DNA of 64,000 nt, from the NCBI RefSeq assembly GCF_000013865.1, contig NC_007948.1, forward strand, positions 3,658,001 through 3,722,000, read 5' to 3'. The notes beneath the pieces were generated by a model. That model was not told the DNA's origin. It was given only the letters and a program-made list of their open reading frames with translations, and searched no databases. Position 1 is the first letter of the stretch. Each line of letters starts with the position of its first letter. Below, in pieces: positions 16,801 through 25,036 of the stretch. Source of the stretch: Polaromonas sp. JS666 (GTDB lineage: Bacteria > Pseudomonadota > Gammaproteobacteria > Burkholderiales > Burkholderiaceae_C). The position numbers were made by a program, and so were the translations under genes.

Positions 16801-17580
16801 ATGACCACGGCCTCCCACATCAGCAACCGCATCATTGAAGCCGTGATGGCGCAAAAGCTGGCGCCTGGCGCTCGCCTGGGTGAGCAGCAGCTGGCCATAC
16901 TGTTTGACTGCAGCCGCACCATCGTGCGGGAAGCCCTGACCCACCTGGCCGCGCGCGGCATCGTCACGGTCAGCGCGCGGCGGGGCTGGTATCTCATTGA
17001 GCCCTCCAGGGAGGAAGCGCGTGAAGCCTTCGAGGCGCGGCGCGTGATCGAGATGGGACTGATTCGCTGCACACGCGACGTCAGCAAGTCCGCCATCAAG
17101 CAGCTCAAAAGCCACCTGACCCGCGAAAAAGCGGCGGTCAAGGGAGAAGACATCGGCTTGCGCAGTTTTCTGTTGGGCGACTTCCATGTGTGCCTGGCCG
17201 AATGCCTGGGCAACAACCTGCTGGCTGACACCCTGCGCGACTTCACCGCACGCACCACCCTGATCGCCATGCTGTACCAGTCCTCGCACGATGCGGCCCA
17301 GTCCTGCGAGGAGCATGTGCGCATTGTGCAGGCCCTTGAAAAAGGCGACCTCGTGCTGGCCGAACAACTCATGCAGGCGCATATCGGCAGCGTGCAGGCG
17401 GGCCTGCAGCTACAGGCTGCGGGCGGCGATCCGCTGGCGCACCTGCGCAGCGCGCTGAGCCCGCTTTCGCCCGCAAAGGCCAGATCGGCACAAGAGTTGC
17501 ATACAAGTGTTCGCAAAACCGGCCGGCGCCCGGCCAAACCCCCTGAAGAATCCTCAACCTATCTAGGAGCCCTGCTATGA
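16801..17580 (+). CDS. GntR family (FadR/FCD type) transcriptional regulator
   Basis: The 259-residue protein has a GntR winged helix at the N-terminus (LAPGARLGEQQLAILFDCSR, then TIVREALTHLAARGIV and RRGWYLI). An FCD effector domain follows, with the His/Asp metal-ligand type of C-terminal helices (residues about 80-215). It is the first gene of a polar amino-acid ABC operon. Its stop overlaps the start of the binding-protein gene (ATGA), so it probably regulates that transporter in response to its substrate. The last 35 residues are low complexity. Confidence 0.9.
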   Translation: MTTASHISNRIIEAVMAQKLAPGARLGEQQLAILFDCSRTIVREALTHLAARGIVTVSARRGWYLIEPSREEAREAFEARRVIEMGLIRCTRDVSKSAIKQLKSHLTREKAAVKGEDIGLRSFLLGDFHVCLAECLGNNLLADTLRDFTARTTLIAMLYQSSHDAAQSCEEHVRIVQALEKGDLVLAEQLMQAHIGSVQAGLQLQAAGGDPLAHLRSALSPLSPAKARSAQELHTSVRKTGRRPAKPPEESSTYLGALL

Positions 17581-18377
17581 AGTTACCCCAACTCTCCAAA
17601 CGCCTGTTTTCCCTGAGCATGATGTCGGCCGCCTTGCTGGTGGCAGCGGGCGTGCAGGCACAAACGGCGCTGGACGACGTGATGAAGGCCAAAAAAATCA
17701 CCATCGCCATCCCGACCGACTTTCCGCCGTATGGCTTTGTCGGCCCCGACCTCAAGCCGCAGGGCCTGGACATCGACATGGCCAACTACATCGCCGCCAA
17801 GCTCGGCGTCGAGATTGAGCTGACACCTGTCAGCAGTGCCAACCGCGTGCCTTACCTGCAAACCCGCAAGGCTGACCTGGTGATCTCCACGCTGGGCAAA
17901 AACGCCGAGCGCGAGAAAGTCATCGACTTCACGGCCGCTTACTCGCCTTTCTTTCAGGCTGTCTTTGCGCCCAAGTCCATGAGCATCAAGAGCTTTGCCG
18001 ACCTGTCAGGCAAGAGCATTGGCGTGACGCGCGGCGCGATTGAAGACCAGGAACTGACCAAACTCGCCCCGGCGGGCGCAGACATCAAACGCTTTGAAGA
18101 CAACAACGCCACCGTGTCATCGTTCGTCGCAGGCCAGGTGCAACTGATTGCCACGGGTGCCTCAGTCGCCGGCAACATGATGGCCAAAAACCCGAAACTC
18201 GCTGCCGAGTACAAACTGCTGCTCAAGGACTCGCCCAACTTCATTGGCGTGGGCAAGGGCGAAGACAAGCTGCGCCTGAAGGTCAATGAAATCATCGCAA
18301 CGGGCAAAAAGGCAGGCGACATTGACAAGATGGCCGTGAAATGGCTGGGTCGCCCTGCCGGTGATTTGCCACAGTAA
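17577..18377 (+). CDS. Polar amino-acid ABC transporter, periplasmic binding protein
   Basis: The 266-residue family 3 solute-binding protein has a signal peptide (SMMSAALLVAAGVQAQ). Its binding core runs ITIAIPTDFPPYGFVGPDLK, QGLDIDMANYIA, and RKADLVISTLGKNAEREKVI. It delivers an amino acid or related amine to the two permeases encoded downstream. The gene overlaps gntR by 4 bases and is separated from the first permease gene by a 300-base triple repeat. Confidence 0.9.
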   Translation: MKLPQLSKRLFSLSMMSAALLVAAGVQAQTALDDVMKAKKITIAIPTDFPPYGFVGPDLKPQGLDIDMANYIAAKLGVEIELTPVSSANRVPYLQTRKADLVISTLGKNAEREKVIDFTAAYSPFFQAVFAPKSMSIKSFADLSGKSIGVTRGAIEDQELTKLAPAGADIKRFEDNNATVSSFVAGQVQLIATGASVAGNMMAKNPKLAAEYKLLLKDSPNFIGVGKGEDKLRLKVNEIIATGKKAGDIDKMAVKWLGRPAGDLPQ

Positions 18378-18380
18378 ATG

Positions 18381-18667
18381 TTGCACACCCCCGTTGGGGC
18401 TCGCTTTGCGTAGCCCCCTCCCCCCTTGCAGGGGGCGCCGCTGGTGGTCCGGCAAAGCCGGTTCCACGGCGGCAGGAGTTGCACACCCCTGTTGGGGCTC
18501 GCTTTGCGTAGCCCCCTCCCCCTTGCAGGGGGCGCCGCTGGTGGCCCGGCGAAGCCGGTTCCACGGCGGCAGGAGTTGCACACCCCTGTTGGGGCTCGCT
18601 TCGCGTAGCCCCCTCCCCCTTGCAGGGGGCGCCGCTGGTGGCCCGGCAAAGCCGGTTCCACGGCGGC
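18381..18667. repeat. Three tandem copies of a 97-98 base GC-rich repeat
   Basis: Units start at 18381, 18479 and 18576, each opening TTGCACACCCCnGTTGGGGC and closing GGTTCCACGGCGGC. The first unit is 98 bases, the second 97, with a handful of substitutions among the three. Each holds a strong hairpin around GCCCCCTCCCCCTTGCAGGGGGC (arms GCCCCCT/AGGGGGC). The array lies inside an ABC operon between the binding-protein gene and the first permease gene. It could lower or stabilise downstream expression. Confidence 0.9.
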
Positions 18668-18720
18668 CTGGTAGAGATGCAGAAGAGACTGTCGTTACTT
18701 TTTAGAAGGAGTGAAGCCAG

Positions 18721-19383
18721 ATGCGGGTTGAGTTGGACTTCATCTCGGTCTTGAGTCAGTGGCCCTTGCTCGCCAAGGGCGTGCTCTGGACAGTGGGCCT
18801 GACGGTCATCTCTGCGATGATGGGCGTGGTAGCGGGCGTGGCGTTTGCCTGGGTCCGCTCGCACGGCGCACCCTGGCTGAAATGGGGCGTGGGCACCTAT
18901 GTGGAACTCATTCGCAACACGCCCTTCATCGTGCAGCTCTTCTTTGTATTCTTTGGCCTGCCTGCGGCGGGCATCAAGCTCTCGCCCGAGGTTGCTTCCA
19001 TCATCGCGATGGTGATCAACCTGAGCGCCTACGCGACAGAGATCATTCGTGCCGGGATTGACGCCACGCCCAAAGGGCAAATTGAGGCCGCGATGAGCCT
19101 GGCGCTGAACCGCATGCAGACCTTTGTGCGCGTGGTCTTGCCGCCCGCACTCCGAAAAGTATGGCCTTCACTCGTCAGCCAGATCATCATCGTGATGCTG
19201 GGCTCGGCGGTGTGCGGGCAAATTTCGACCGAAGAGCTGAGCTACGCCGCCAACCTGATTCAAAGCCGCAACTTTCGCGCCTTTGAGGCTTACATCGTGG
19301 CCACGCTGGTTTACCTGACGCTGGCTGTCGGGGTACGGCAACTGCTCAACTGGCTGGGTCCGCGTTTCCTTTTTGGCAGATAA
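18721..19383 (+). CDS. Polar amino-acid ABC transporter permease 1
   Basis: The 220-residue HisM/GlnP-type permease has about five membrane segments. The family entry pattern VELIRNTPFIVQLFFVFFGL is near residues 61-80. The cytoplasmic EAA loop is IEAAMSLALNRMQTFVRVVLPPALRK near 121-146. GAAGGAGTGAAGCC lies before the ATG. It partners permease 2 to make a heterodimeric channel for the amino acid delivered by the upstream binding protein. Confidence 0.92.
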   Translation: MRVELDFISVLSQWPLLAKGVLWTVGLTVISAMMGVVAGVAFAWVRSHGAPWLKWGVGTYVELIRNTPFIVQLFFVFFGLPAAGIKLSPEVASIIAMVINLSAYATEIIRAGIDATPKGQIEAAMSLALNRMQTFVRVVLPPALRKVWPSLVSQIIIVMLGSAVCGQISTEELSYAANLIQSRNFRAFEAYIVATLVYLTLAVGVRQLLNWLGPRFLFGR

Positions 19384-19424
19384 ATAAATATGCCCCCACA
19401 CTTACTCACTACGTGTAGTTCGCT

Positions 19425-19461
19425 GCCCCCCGAGGGGTCGCAGGCCTGCTTGGGGCGGCCC
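19425..19461. repeat. GC-rich repeat between the two permease genes
   Basis: The 94-base gap between the permease genes carries CCCCCCGAGGGG (19425-19436) and CTTGGGGCGGCCC (19449-19461). Both motifs recur at 20166-20198 in the start of the ATPase gene: CCCCCGAGGGG in the same sense and the second motif inverted. This marks a repeat family spread through the operon. Confidence 0.6.
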
Positions 19462-19477
19462 GGCGCGAGGCCTGACC

Positions 19478-20128
19478 ATGGTTGAATTTTCCGTCTGGGA
19501 CATTTTTCGCAACCTTTTGCTGGCCGCGCGCTGGACGGTGGTGCTGTCACTGATCGCCTTTGTCGGCGGCGGCATTGTTGGCCTGCTCTTGCTGGTGGCC
19601 CGGCTTTCCAAATTACGCGGCATGAACACGCTGGTCGGTGGCTATGTGCAGCTGTTTCAGGGCACGCCGCTGTTGATGCAACTTTTTCTGGCTTACTTCG
19701 GCCTTGCGCTGTTTGGCATCAAGACCTCTGCCTGGGTTGCCGCGTCGGTCGCGCTCACGCTGTACACCAGCGCTTTTCTGACCGAAATCTGGCGCGGCTG
19801 TGTGGCGGCTATTCCCAAGGGGCAATGGGAGGCGGGCCAAAGCCTGGCGCTGAGTTTTCGCGAGCTGCTGCAGCATGTGGTGGTGCCGCAGGCCCTCAAA
19901 ATCGCCATCCCACCCACCGTCGGTTTTCTGGTGCAGGTAGTGAAGGGCACCGCGCTGGCCTCGGTGATCGGTTTCATCGAGTTGACCAAGGCCGGCACCA
20001 TGATCACCAATGCGACCTTCAAGCCCTTTGTGGTCTACAGCTGTGTGGCGCTGCTCTACTTTGCGCTGTGTTTTCCGGTGTCGCTGTATGCCCGCCGGCT
20101 CGAAAGGAAATTGAGGAATGGACGTTAA
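19478..20128 (+). CDS. Polar amino-acid ABC transporter permease 2
   Basis: The 216-residue HisQ/GlnP-type permease has the pattern VQLFQGTPLLMQLFLAYFGL near residues 57-76. The EAA loop is WEAGQSLALSFRELLQHVVVPQALK near 117-141. It is the second half of the channel. Its stop lies 8 codons inside a frame-shifted start of the ATPase gene, so the two are coupled by an 11-base overlap. Confidence 0.92.
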   Translation: MVEFSVWDIFRNLLLAARWTVVLSLIAFVGGGIVGLLLLVARLSKLRGMNTLVGGYVQLFQGTPLLMQLFLAYFGLALFGIKTSAWVAASVALTLYTSAFLTEIWRGCVAAIPKGQWEAGQSLALSFRELLQHVVVPQALKIAIPPTVGFLVQVVKGTALASVIGFIELTKAGTMITNATFKPFVVYSCVALLYFALCFPVSLYARRLERKLRNGR

Positions 20129-21041
20129 AGAGGAAACCAATCAGACCGCTCACCAATTTTCCGACGGGCCGCCCCAAGGAAAATTAGCCCCCGAGGGGCT
20201 GACGTCCGCGGCTCCAAGCCTGCCTGCGCAGGCTTGGACGGACGGAAGAGCCGTTGCGTCTCGCAGCGGCACGTCCAGCGCATTACACGCAGTGAAAAGC
20301 GTGGGGGCAAACACCTTGGTGGAAATCAACCAGCTGCGCAAAAGCTTTGGCAGCCATGAGGTGTTGAAAGGCATTGACCTTGAAGTCAAGGCTGGCGAGG
20401 TGATTGCCATCATCGGCAAGAGCGGCTCGGGCAAGAGCACGCTGCTGCGCTGCATCAACGGGCTGGAGGAGTTCCAGAGCGGCACGCTGCGCGTGGACGG
20501 CAAGCACCTGCTGCACGACAACCCGCATGTGATGCGCGACCTGCGCCAGCGCGTCGGCATGATCTTCCAGAGCTTCAACCTGTTCCCGCATCTCACCGTC
20601 GGCAAAAACATCATGCTGGCCCCGACGCTGGTCAAGAAGACGGCCGGTGCACCGGCGCAGGAGCAGGCCCGTGCGCTGCTGCAGCGGGTCGGTCTCGCCG
20701 AAAAATTCGATGCCTGGCCCGACCAGCTCTCGGGTGGCCAGCAGCAGCGCGTGGCGATCGCCCGCGCGCTGGCGATGCAACCCTCAGTGCTGCTGTGTGA
20801 CGAAATCACGTCCGCGCTCGACCCGGAACTGGTGGGAGAGGTGCTGCAGGTGGTGGAAAGCCTGGCGGCCGAGGGCATGACGCTGCTAATGGTCACGCAT
20901 GAAATGAACTTTGCCCGCAAGGTCGCCGACCGGCTGGTCTTCATGCACCAGGGCCGGGTGCATGAAATCGGCCCGCCGGACGAGGTCTTTTCAAACCCGC
21001 AAACGCCTGAGCTGAAGCAGTTTCTCGGGATGATCCAATAG
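20118..21041 (+). CDS. Polar amino-acid ABC transporter ATP-binding protein with repeat-derived N-terminus
   Basis: The core from about residue 67 is a GlnQ/HisP-type ATPase: Walker A GKSGSGKS at 100-107, Q-loop FQSFNLFP, signature LSGGQQQR, Walker [13 protein letters not shown] (the usual Pro is Ile) and the H-loop MVTHEMNFA. Family members have about 240-250 residues; this one has 307. The first 66 residues are low complexity and are encoded by a GC-rich repeat (20166-20240) including a perfect palindrome at 20214-20237. The ATG at 20118 has AGGAAATTGAGG upstream and overlaps the permease stop. An alternative start near GTG 20302 cannot be excluded. Confidence 0.88.
   Translation: MDVKEETNQTAHQFSDGPPQGKLAPEGLTSAAPSLPAQAWTDGRAVASRSGTSSALHAVKSVGANTLVEINQLRKSFGSHEVLKGIDLEVKAGEVIAIIGKSGSGKSTLLRCINGLEEFQSGTLRVDGKHLLHDNPHVMRDLRQRVGMIFQSFNLFPHLTVGKNIMLAPTLVKKTAGAPAQEQARALLQRVGLAEKFDAWPDQLSGGQQQRVAIARALAMQPSVLLCDEITSALDPELVGEVLQVVESLAAEGMTLLMVTHEMNFARKVADRLVFMHQGRVHEIGPPDEVFSNPQTPELKQFLGMIQ
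20166..20237. repeat. Repeat element inside the 5' coding region of the ABC ATPase
   Basis: The segment holds GGGCCGCCCCAAG (inverse of 19449-19461), CCCCCGAGGGG (20188-20198) and the perfect inverted repeat CCAAGCCTG/CAGGCTTGG at 20214-20237. It matches the operon's intergenic repeats but is read through in frame at the start of the ATPase gene. Confidence 0.65.
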
Positions 21042-21409
21042 GCTGGATGCTGGGTGTCAGCAGGCCGGGTATTGGCGGACACCCGGGCCGGTGATCTCAT
21101 TGACAAACCGCGTTCTGGGACGGGGAAGTCCCGTATTCAGACCCCATCGGCCCCATCGCGGCGTCGCACGCAGCCCCCCCTCATCCGGTCACAATCACCG
21201 GATGTGCGCACGCCCACCGGCATCCCCGGGTAGAAAACGCGCCCGGTCCAACGACGGCCGGCTCCCGCCATTCGTGGGTCAGGGTACGATTTCATGGCCT
21301 GTTCTTGCGGTTTCGATGCCGTCCGCGCAAGCCATCGGGCACTGATCTTCCTCGTCCCCTCTTCCCTCTTCCCTCTTCCCTCTTCCCTCTTCCCTCTTCC
21401 CTAATATCC
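21042..21409. other. Intergenic region ending in a 7-base tandem repeat
   Basis: No gene was recognised in this 368-base stretch. A GC-rich hairpin, GGCCGGGT (21063-21070) with ACCCGGGCC (21081-21089), follows the ABC operon but has no T-tract. Six perfect copies of CTTCCCT occupy 21361-21402, ending 7 bases before the MFS start codon, where a ribosome binding site would be expected. Confidence 0.6.
21361..21402. repeat. (CTTCCCT)x6 tandem repeat
   Basis: Six uninterrupted 7-base units lie directly before the ATG of the disrupted MFS gene, leaving no Shine-Dalgarno sequence. A 7-base unit in a leader can vary by slippage. Confidence 0.9.
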
Positions 21410-21921
21410 ATGCCCCCCGTTCTCTATTTTTCCGCGTTGTGCAACCTCGTCATTGGCAGCGGCGCTTTTGTGCTGGGCGGCATTCTGGAGCCGATGAGCG
21501 AATCGCTGAACATCAGCGTGGCCGCAGCGGGCCAGGCCATGACCGCCTACGCCACCGCCACGGCCGTGCTGGCACCGCTGCTGATCATCCTGACCGCCAG
21601 ATGGACCCGCAAGCGCGCCGTCCAGCTGGCGCTGTTGCTCTTTGCAACGGACTGCCTGCTGTGTGCACTGGCGCCCAGCCTGGCTGTCCTTCTGCTGGGG
21701 CGGGTGCTGATGGGTGCGGGCGCCATGTTCACGGCAGCCGCCTCCGCGCTGGCCGTCAGCATGGTGGCGCCCTCGCAGCGCGGCCGTGCGCTGTCCATCA
21801 CCTTCCTCGGCATGAGCATCAGTTACGCCGTGGGGCTGCCAGTGGATGCCTGGCTGGGTTTTGAATACGGCTGGCGCGTGCCGGTGTGGCTGTCGGCCGC
21901 GGCCAGCTGGCTGATCCCGGC
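21410..21921 (+). pseudogene. MFS transporter, 3' part lost to an IS remnant
   Basis: The frame begins MPPVLYFSALCNLVIGSG and encodes about the first 170 residues of a major facilitator of the DHA1 (AraJ/YdhP-like) type. It covers about five membrane segments, with the motif A region ARWTRKRAVQL between TM2 and TM3. Full members have about 390-400 residues and twelve segments. Similarity stops near 21921, where an antisense IS481-type transposase fragment begins. The frame runs on through that fragment to a stop at 22018. No 3' part of the transporter is found beyond the element, so it is a pseudogene. Confidence 0.8.
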
Positions 21922-22161
21922 CACGATGGCCAGTGCTTTGGCCGCATCGATGGCCCGTGGCGAGCAGGCCGGTCGTGACGAAGCATCGGCCAAACCCGCC
22001 TCACCCAGCGCCAGGTAACGTCCCAGCCACTTGCGTGCCGTTGGGGCTGTGACCCCGTGCATCCGGGCGGCATTGCAGGCGCTCAGCCCACGCAAAGTAA
22101 TGTCTTTGAGCATCTCGATTCGACGGGCCAACGTAAGTCGGGCATTCTTATGGATGTTCAT
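21922..22161 (-). pseudogene. IS481-family transposase, 5' remnant
   Basis: The reverse strand begins MNIHKNARLTLARRIEMLKD and carries a helix-turn-helix with ARKWLGRYLALGEAGLADAS and SSRPACSPRAIDAAKALAIV. This is the N-terminus of IS481-type transposases. These proteins are normally over 300 residues and end in a DDE integrase domain; only about 80 codons remain before the sequence becomes the MFS gene. The catalytic DDE part is absent, so the copy is inactive. Confidence 0.8.
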
Positions 22162-22240
22162 CTGGTTGGGTTCCTTGAGAGTTCTGGGGGTTTGGCGATT
22201 CCCAGTTTCTCAAACTCAATTCAGATGAACACATACAACC
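21922..22240 (-). mobile_element. IS481-type insertion sequence remnant
   Basis: The remnant comprises the transposase start and its upstream end. CAGATGAACA (22222-22231) and TGTTCATCTG (22155-22164) form an inverted repeat between the presumed element end and the start of the transposase. The outer boundary near 22240 is approximate. The other end is deleted together with most of the transposase and the 3' part of the MFS gene. Confidence 0.6.
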
Positions 22241-22333
22241 TATTGGACCTTCACACCTAGCGCTGAAGGGACACCGGCTGAAGGGACACCGGCCATCCAG
22301 GCCTCCACAGGACCACGTTTCTACAATAACGCC

Positions 22334-22612
22334 ATGACCGCGCAAGACCAGCTCAACACTTTGCACACCGCGCTGCAGCAACTGCGGGCCGACACCCTGG
22401 GTGTTGCCGCTTTTTCGCAGTTTGCGGCGCAACAGCAAACGCTGGCAGCCGCACTGCCGCCACGTTTTTCCGAGGTGCTTGGGCAACTGCTCAACCGGCT
22501 GGAGTCCAGCGCCCTGTTCACCGAAGAAAGCTGCTCCTTCAGCCAGCAGGATCTGCTGGACAGCCTGCAGCTGTGGATTGACAAGGCGCAATGGCAGCTT
22601 CAAAAAAGCTGA
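22334..22612 (+). CDS. Hypothetical helical protein, 92 residues
   Basis: The predicted 92-residue protein is almost wholly helical, with Gln, Leu and Ala dominating (LNTLHTALQQLRADTLGVAA, then LGQLLNRLESSALF) and one Cys. No domain was recognised. The product looks protein-like in composition and lies alone between the IS remnant and the convergent cadR. A short tandem 15-base duplication (22262-22291) lies upstream. Confidence 0.55.
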   Translation: MTAQDQLNTLHTALQQLRADTLGVAAFSQFAAQQQTLAAALPPRFSEVLGQLLNRLESSALFTEESCSFSQQDLLDSLQLWIDKAQWQLQKS

Positions 22613-22642
22613 AGCTCTTCAGGCGCTTCAACCGCTTCAGCA

Positions 22643-23113
22643 TCAGACGTGCCGCTTGACGGCTTCGGGGCGCTTGACCGGCACCGGCAGGGCATCGGCC
22701 CGCTCGTGCAGCGCCTCGATGATGTGGCAGTGCGCGTCGGTGCCATCGCAGCGGTCGCGCAAGGCCTTCAGGTCTTTTTCAAGGGCCTTGAGTTCCGCCA
22801 GGCGCGCGCGCACATGGGCCAGGTGCCCGTCGAGCGACTCCCGCGCCGTGGCGCAATCGGTCTTGAGGTTGAGGTCCAGTCCCAGCAACGTGCGCACTTC
22901 GTCCAGTGACATGTCCATGGCGCGGCACAGGCGGATGAAGCGCAGCTGGTGCACATCGCCAAGGCTGTAACAACGATAGCTGTTTTCGCTTCTCCCATGC
23001 GGACTCAGGAGCATTTCCTTTTCATAAAACCGGATGTTGGCAGCGGACACGCCGCTCAGGGCGGCCGCCTCGCTGATGCGGTACGGTGCCGGGATCGCAC
23101 TGTCAGTGCGCAT
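22643..23113 (-). CDS. cadR: CadR-type MerR regulator (Cd/Pb/Zn responsive)
   Basis: The 156-residue MerR protein has the winged helix YRISEAAALSGVSAANIRFY and Cys87, Cys122 and Cys129. Their spacing (35 and 7 residues) matches the metal ligands Cys77, Cys112 and Cys119 of CadR. The start is ATG 23113, with AAGGAG upstream; an ATG 18 codons earlier is less likely. It lies 4 bases after the EamA exporter gene on the same strand. A MerR-type promoter lies before the divergent CDF gene, so it probably activates both units in response to divalent soft metals. Confidence 0.9.
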   Translation of the reverse strand: MRTDSAIPAPYRISEAAALSGVSAANIRFYEKEMLLSPHGRSENSYRCYSLGDVHQLRFIRLCRAMDMSLDEVRTLLGLDLNLKTDCATARESLDGHLAHVRARLAELKALEKDLKALRDRCDGTDAHCHIIEALHERADALPVPVKRPEAVKRHV

Positions 23114-23117
23114 GTCG

Positions 23118-24254
23118 CTACTCCTTTCGGTGGTCATGACGGTGGTGGGCATCGGGGTAATGCGCATGGCTGTGGGTCATGGGCTCGTGGCGGTGACGAT
23201 GCGAATGCTGCCCTTCGACCGCGGGCACATGCTCATGCGCATGGTGCTCATCATGCGCATGCAGGTGCTCGTGTTCCAGCGCCTCGTGCCGGTGCGTATG
23301 TGCATGGTGTTCGGTCAGGTGCAGCCAGATCCCGAGGCCCATCAGGGCTGCGGCAGCGAGCAACTGCCAGGTGACGGGCTCACCCAGAAAAATCACCGCG
23401 CACAGCGCGCCGACAAATGGCGCGGTCGAGAAATAAGCGCCGGCGCGCGAGGCACCCAGGTGCCGCAGGCCCACTACAAAGAGGGCCAGGCTGACGCCAT
23501 AGGCCAGCAAACCGACCAGCATGGCAACCGACACCTTGGCCAGCCCGGGCAGCGCCGCGCCCGCCACAAAGGCCAGCAGCAAATTCGTGCTGCCGGCCGC
23601 CAGGCCCTTCACGCAGGCAATCCACGACGCATCGGCCAGCGCCACCTTGCGCGTGAAATTGTTGTCCAGCGCCCAGAAGAGGCAGGCCAGCGTCACCGCC
23701 AGCGCGGGCCACAACGCTGTCAGCGAGGTTGGCACCTGTGCACCAGGTGCGCCCTGCTGAGGCCAGCTCAGCAACACGGCGCCCGCCACAATGACGGCCA
23801 TGCCGGTGGCAATGCGCTTGTCGAAGTTCTCGCGAAACACAACCCAGGCCAGAAGCGCCGTCAGCACGGCTTCAGCATTGAGCAGCAAGGCCGCATGGCT
23901 GGCCGGCATCGCCGACAGGCCCCACATCAGCAGCACCGGGGCGATGCCACCGCCACACACCACCGCCGCGACCAGCCACCCTGCTTCACCCGGATTAAGG
24001 CGGGGTGTGGTGGCACCCCGCAGTCGGCGATACAGAGCCAGGCCCAGGCCCGACCCCAGGTAAAGCAGCCCGGCCAGCATCCACGGGCTGACCTGGTCCA
24101 GCAGCCATTTGGCCAACGGTGTGCCGGCACCAAACAGGAAGGCCGACGCCAGGGCCGCAACGACCCCCGGTTGCCAGCGCGCAATTTGCATTTTCAAGTT
24201 CTTGACTCCTTGTGCCTTCAACAAAAAACACTCAAACACTTGTTCATTGGACAC
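23118..24254 (-). CDS. EamA/DMT-family exporter with a His-rich C-terminal tail
   Basis: The protein has ten predicted membrane segments in two EamA repeats, from about residue 28 to 308. A cytoplasmic tail of about 65 residues is dominated by His with Asp/Glu (HAHTHRHEALEHEHLHAHDE and further runs). Such tails bind Zn, Cd, Ni or Co. The gene directly precedes cadR, which suggests metal export. Start choice is open: ATG 24254, or a TTG/ATG pair around 24191-24197 with GGAG upstream, which gives a more usual N-terminus. Confidence 0.85.
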   Translation of the reverse strand: MSNEQVFECFLLKAQGVKNLKMQIARWQPGVVAALASAFLFGAGTPLAKWLLDQVSPWMLAGLLYLGSGLGLALYRRLRGATTPRLNPGEAGWLVAAVVCGGGIAPVLLMWGLSAMPASHAALLLNAEAVLTALLAWVVFRENFDKRIATGMAVIVAGAVLLSWPQQGAPGAQVPTSLTALWPALAVTLACLFWALDNNFTRKVALADASWIACVKGLAAGSTNLLLAFVAGAALPGLAKVSVAMLVGLLAYGVSLALFVVGLRHLGASRAGAYFSTAPFVGALCAVIFLGEPVTWQLLAAAALMGLGIWLHLTEHHAHTHRHEALEHEHLHAHDEHHAHEHVPAVEGQHSHRHRHEPMTHSHAHYPDAHHRHDHRKE

Positions 24255-24331
24255 CGCTTGCCGGAGTGCCAGAGCGCCGGCCAGTGAAACCGCTTATCCC
24301 CGGCAAATGCGGGGCCATTCAGGCTGCTGGC

Positions 24332-24362
24332 TTGACCTTGAAGTGGGTCCAGGGTTTCCAAT
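24332..24362 (+). promoter_or_regulatory. MerR-type promoter for the CDF-like exporter
   Basis: A -35 TTGACC (24332-24337) and -10 TCCAAT (24357-24362) are 19 bases apart, the long spacer that MerR activators untwist. The spacer region carries the imperfect dyad ACCTTGAAG-TGGG-TCCAGGGT, like CadR/PbrR/ZntR operators. It points toward the gene at 24395; the EamA-cadR operon is divergent. Confidence 0.72.
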
Positions 24363-24394
24363 CTTGCCATCAACCCTGAATTTGGAGAAGCCCC

Positions 24395-25036
24395 ATGTCG
24401 GCCCACTGCTGCGACCACGACCAGAACGCCATGAACAGGGCCCTCAGCCCACGCTACAAAAAAATCCTGTGGATCGCACTCGCCATCAACCTGGTCATGT
24501 TCGCCGTGGAGGTGGCCGCGGGCCTGCGTTCCGGCTCCGTGTCCCTGCTGGCTGACGCGATTGATTTTTTTGGCGACGCAGCCAATTACGGCATCACGCT
24601 GGCGGTGCTGTCCGCAGGCCTGGTCTGGCGCGCCCGGGCGGCCCTGCTCAAGGGGGCCAGCATGCTGCTGTTTGGTGTGGTTGTGATGGGCAGGGCGCTG
24701 TGGATGGTCGCGCAAGGCGGCACACCCGAGGCGTTGACCATGGGTACCATCGGTTTGCTGGCACTGCTGGCCAATGGCGGGGTTGCCGCGATGCTGTACG
24801 CGTGGCGCGACGGAGACGCGAACATGCGTGGCGTCTGGCTCTGCACACGCAACGACGCCATCGGGAACATCGCGGTGATGCTGGCCGCGCTCGGCGTATT
24901 CGGCACCGGTACGGCCTGGCCCGACCTGGCGGTAGCGGCCGTGATGTCGGGACTGGCCATCACCAGCGGCTGGGCGGTGCTGCGGCATGCACTGCAGGAA
25001 CTCAATATTGCCCGGTCCGCCGCCAGGCCAAGCTAA
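24395..25036 (+). CDS. CDF-like cation transporter
   Basis: The 213-residue membrane protein has about six segments. It resembles cation diffusion facilitators but lacks the cytoplasmic C-terminal domain. The N-terminus carries HCCDHD. Segment 2 has DFFGD (DxxxD) and segment 5 has NDAIGN, where the usual HxxxD is DxxxN. Conserved stretches are RSGSVSLLADAIDFFGDAAN and GVWLCTRNDAIGNIAVML. GGAGAAG precedes the ATG. It probably exports Zn, Cd, Co or a related metal under CadR control. The changed site leaves the ion uncertain. Confidence 0.82.
   Translation: MSAHCCDHDQNAMNRALSPRYKKILWIALAINLVMFAVEVAAGLRSGSVSLLADAIDFFGDAANYGITLAVLSAGLVWRARAALLKGASMLLFGVVVMGRALWMVAQGGTPEALTMGTIGLLALLANGGVAAMLYAWRDGDANMRGVWLCTRNDAIGNIAVMLAALGVFGTGTAWPDLAVAAVMSGLAITSGWAVLRHALQELNIARSAARPS

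Noticed and set aside
16591..17382. Upstream part of the long reverse frame ending at 16462
   Set aside because: It covers the gntR gene in antisense; only the last 42 codons look like a protein.
18381..18667. Possible CRISPR array or coding repeats
   Set aside because: The three units are contiguous, 97-98 bases long and have no spacers. Open frames through them arise from repeat periodicity.
21063..21089. Hairpin after the ABC operon as a terminator
   Set aside because: The stem is strong, but no T-tract follows, so it is noted only in the intergenic entry.
23034..24287. Forward frame of 417 codons
   Set aside because: It is the complement of the EamA gene, whose membrane pattern and His tail are real.
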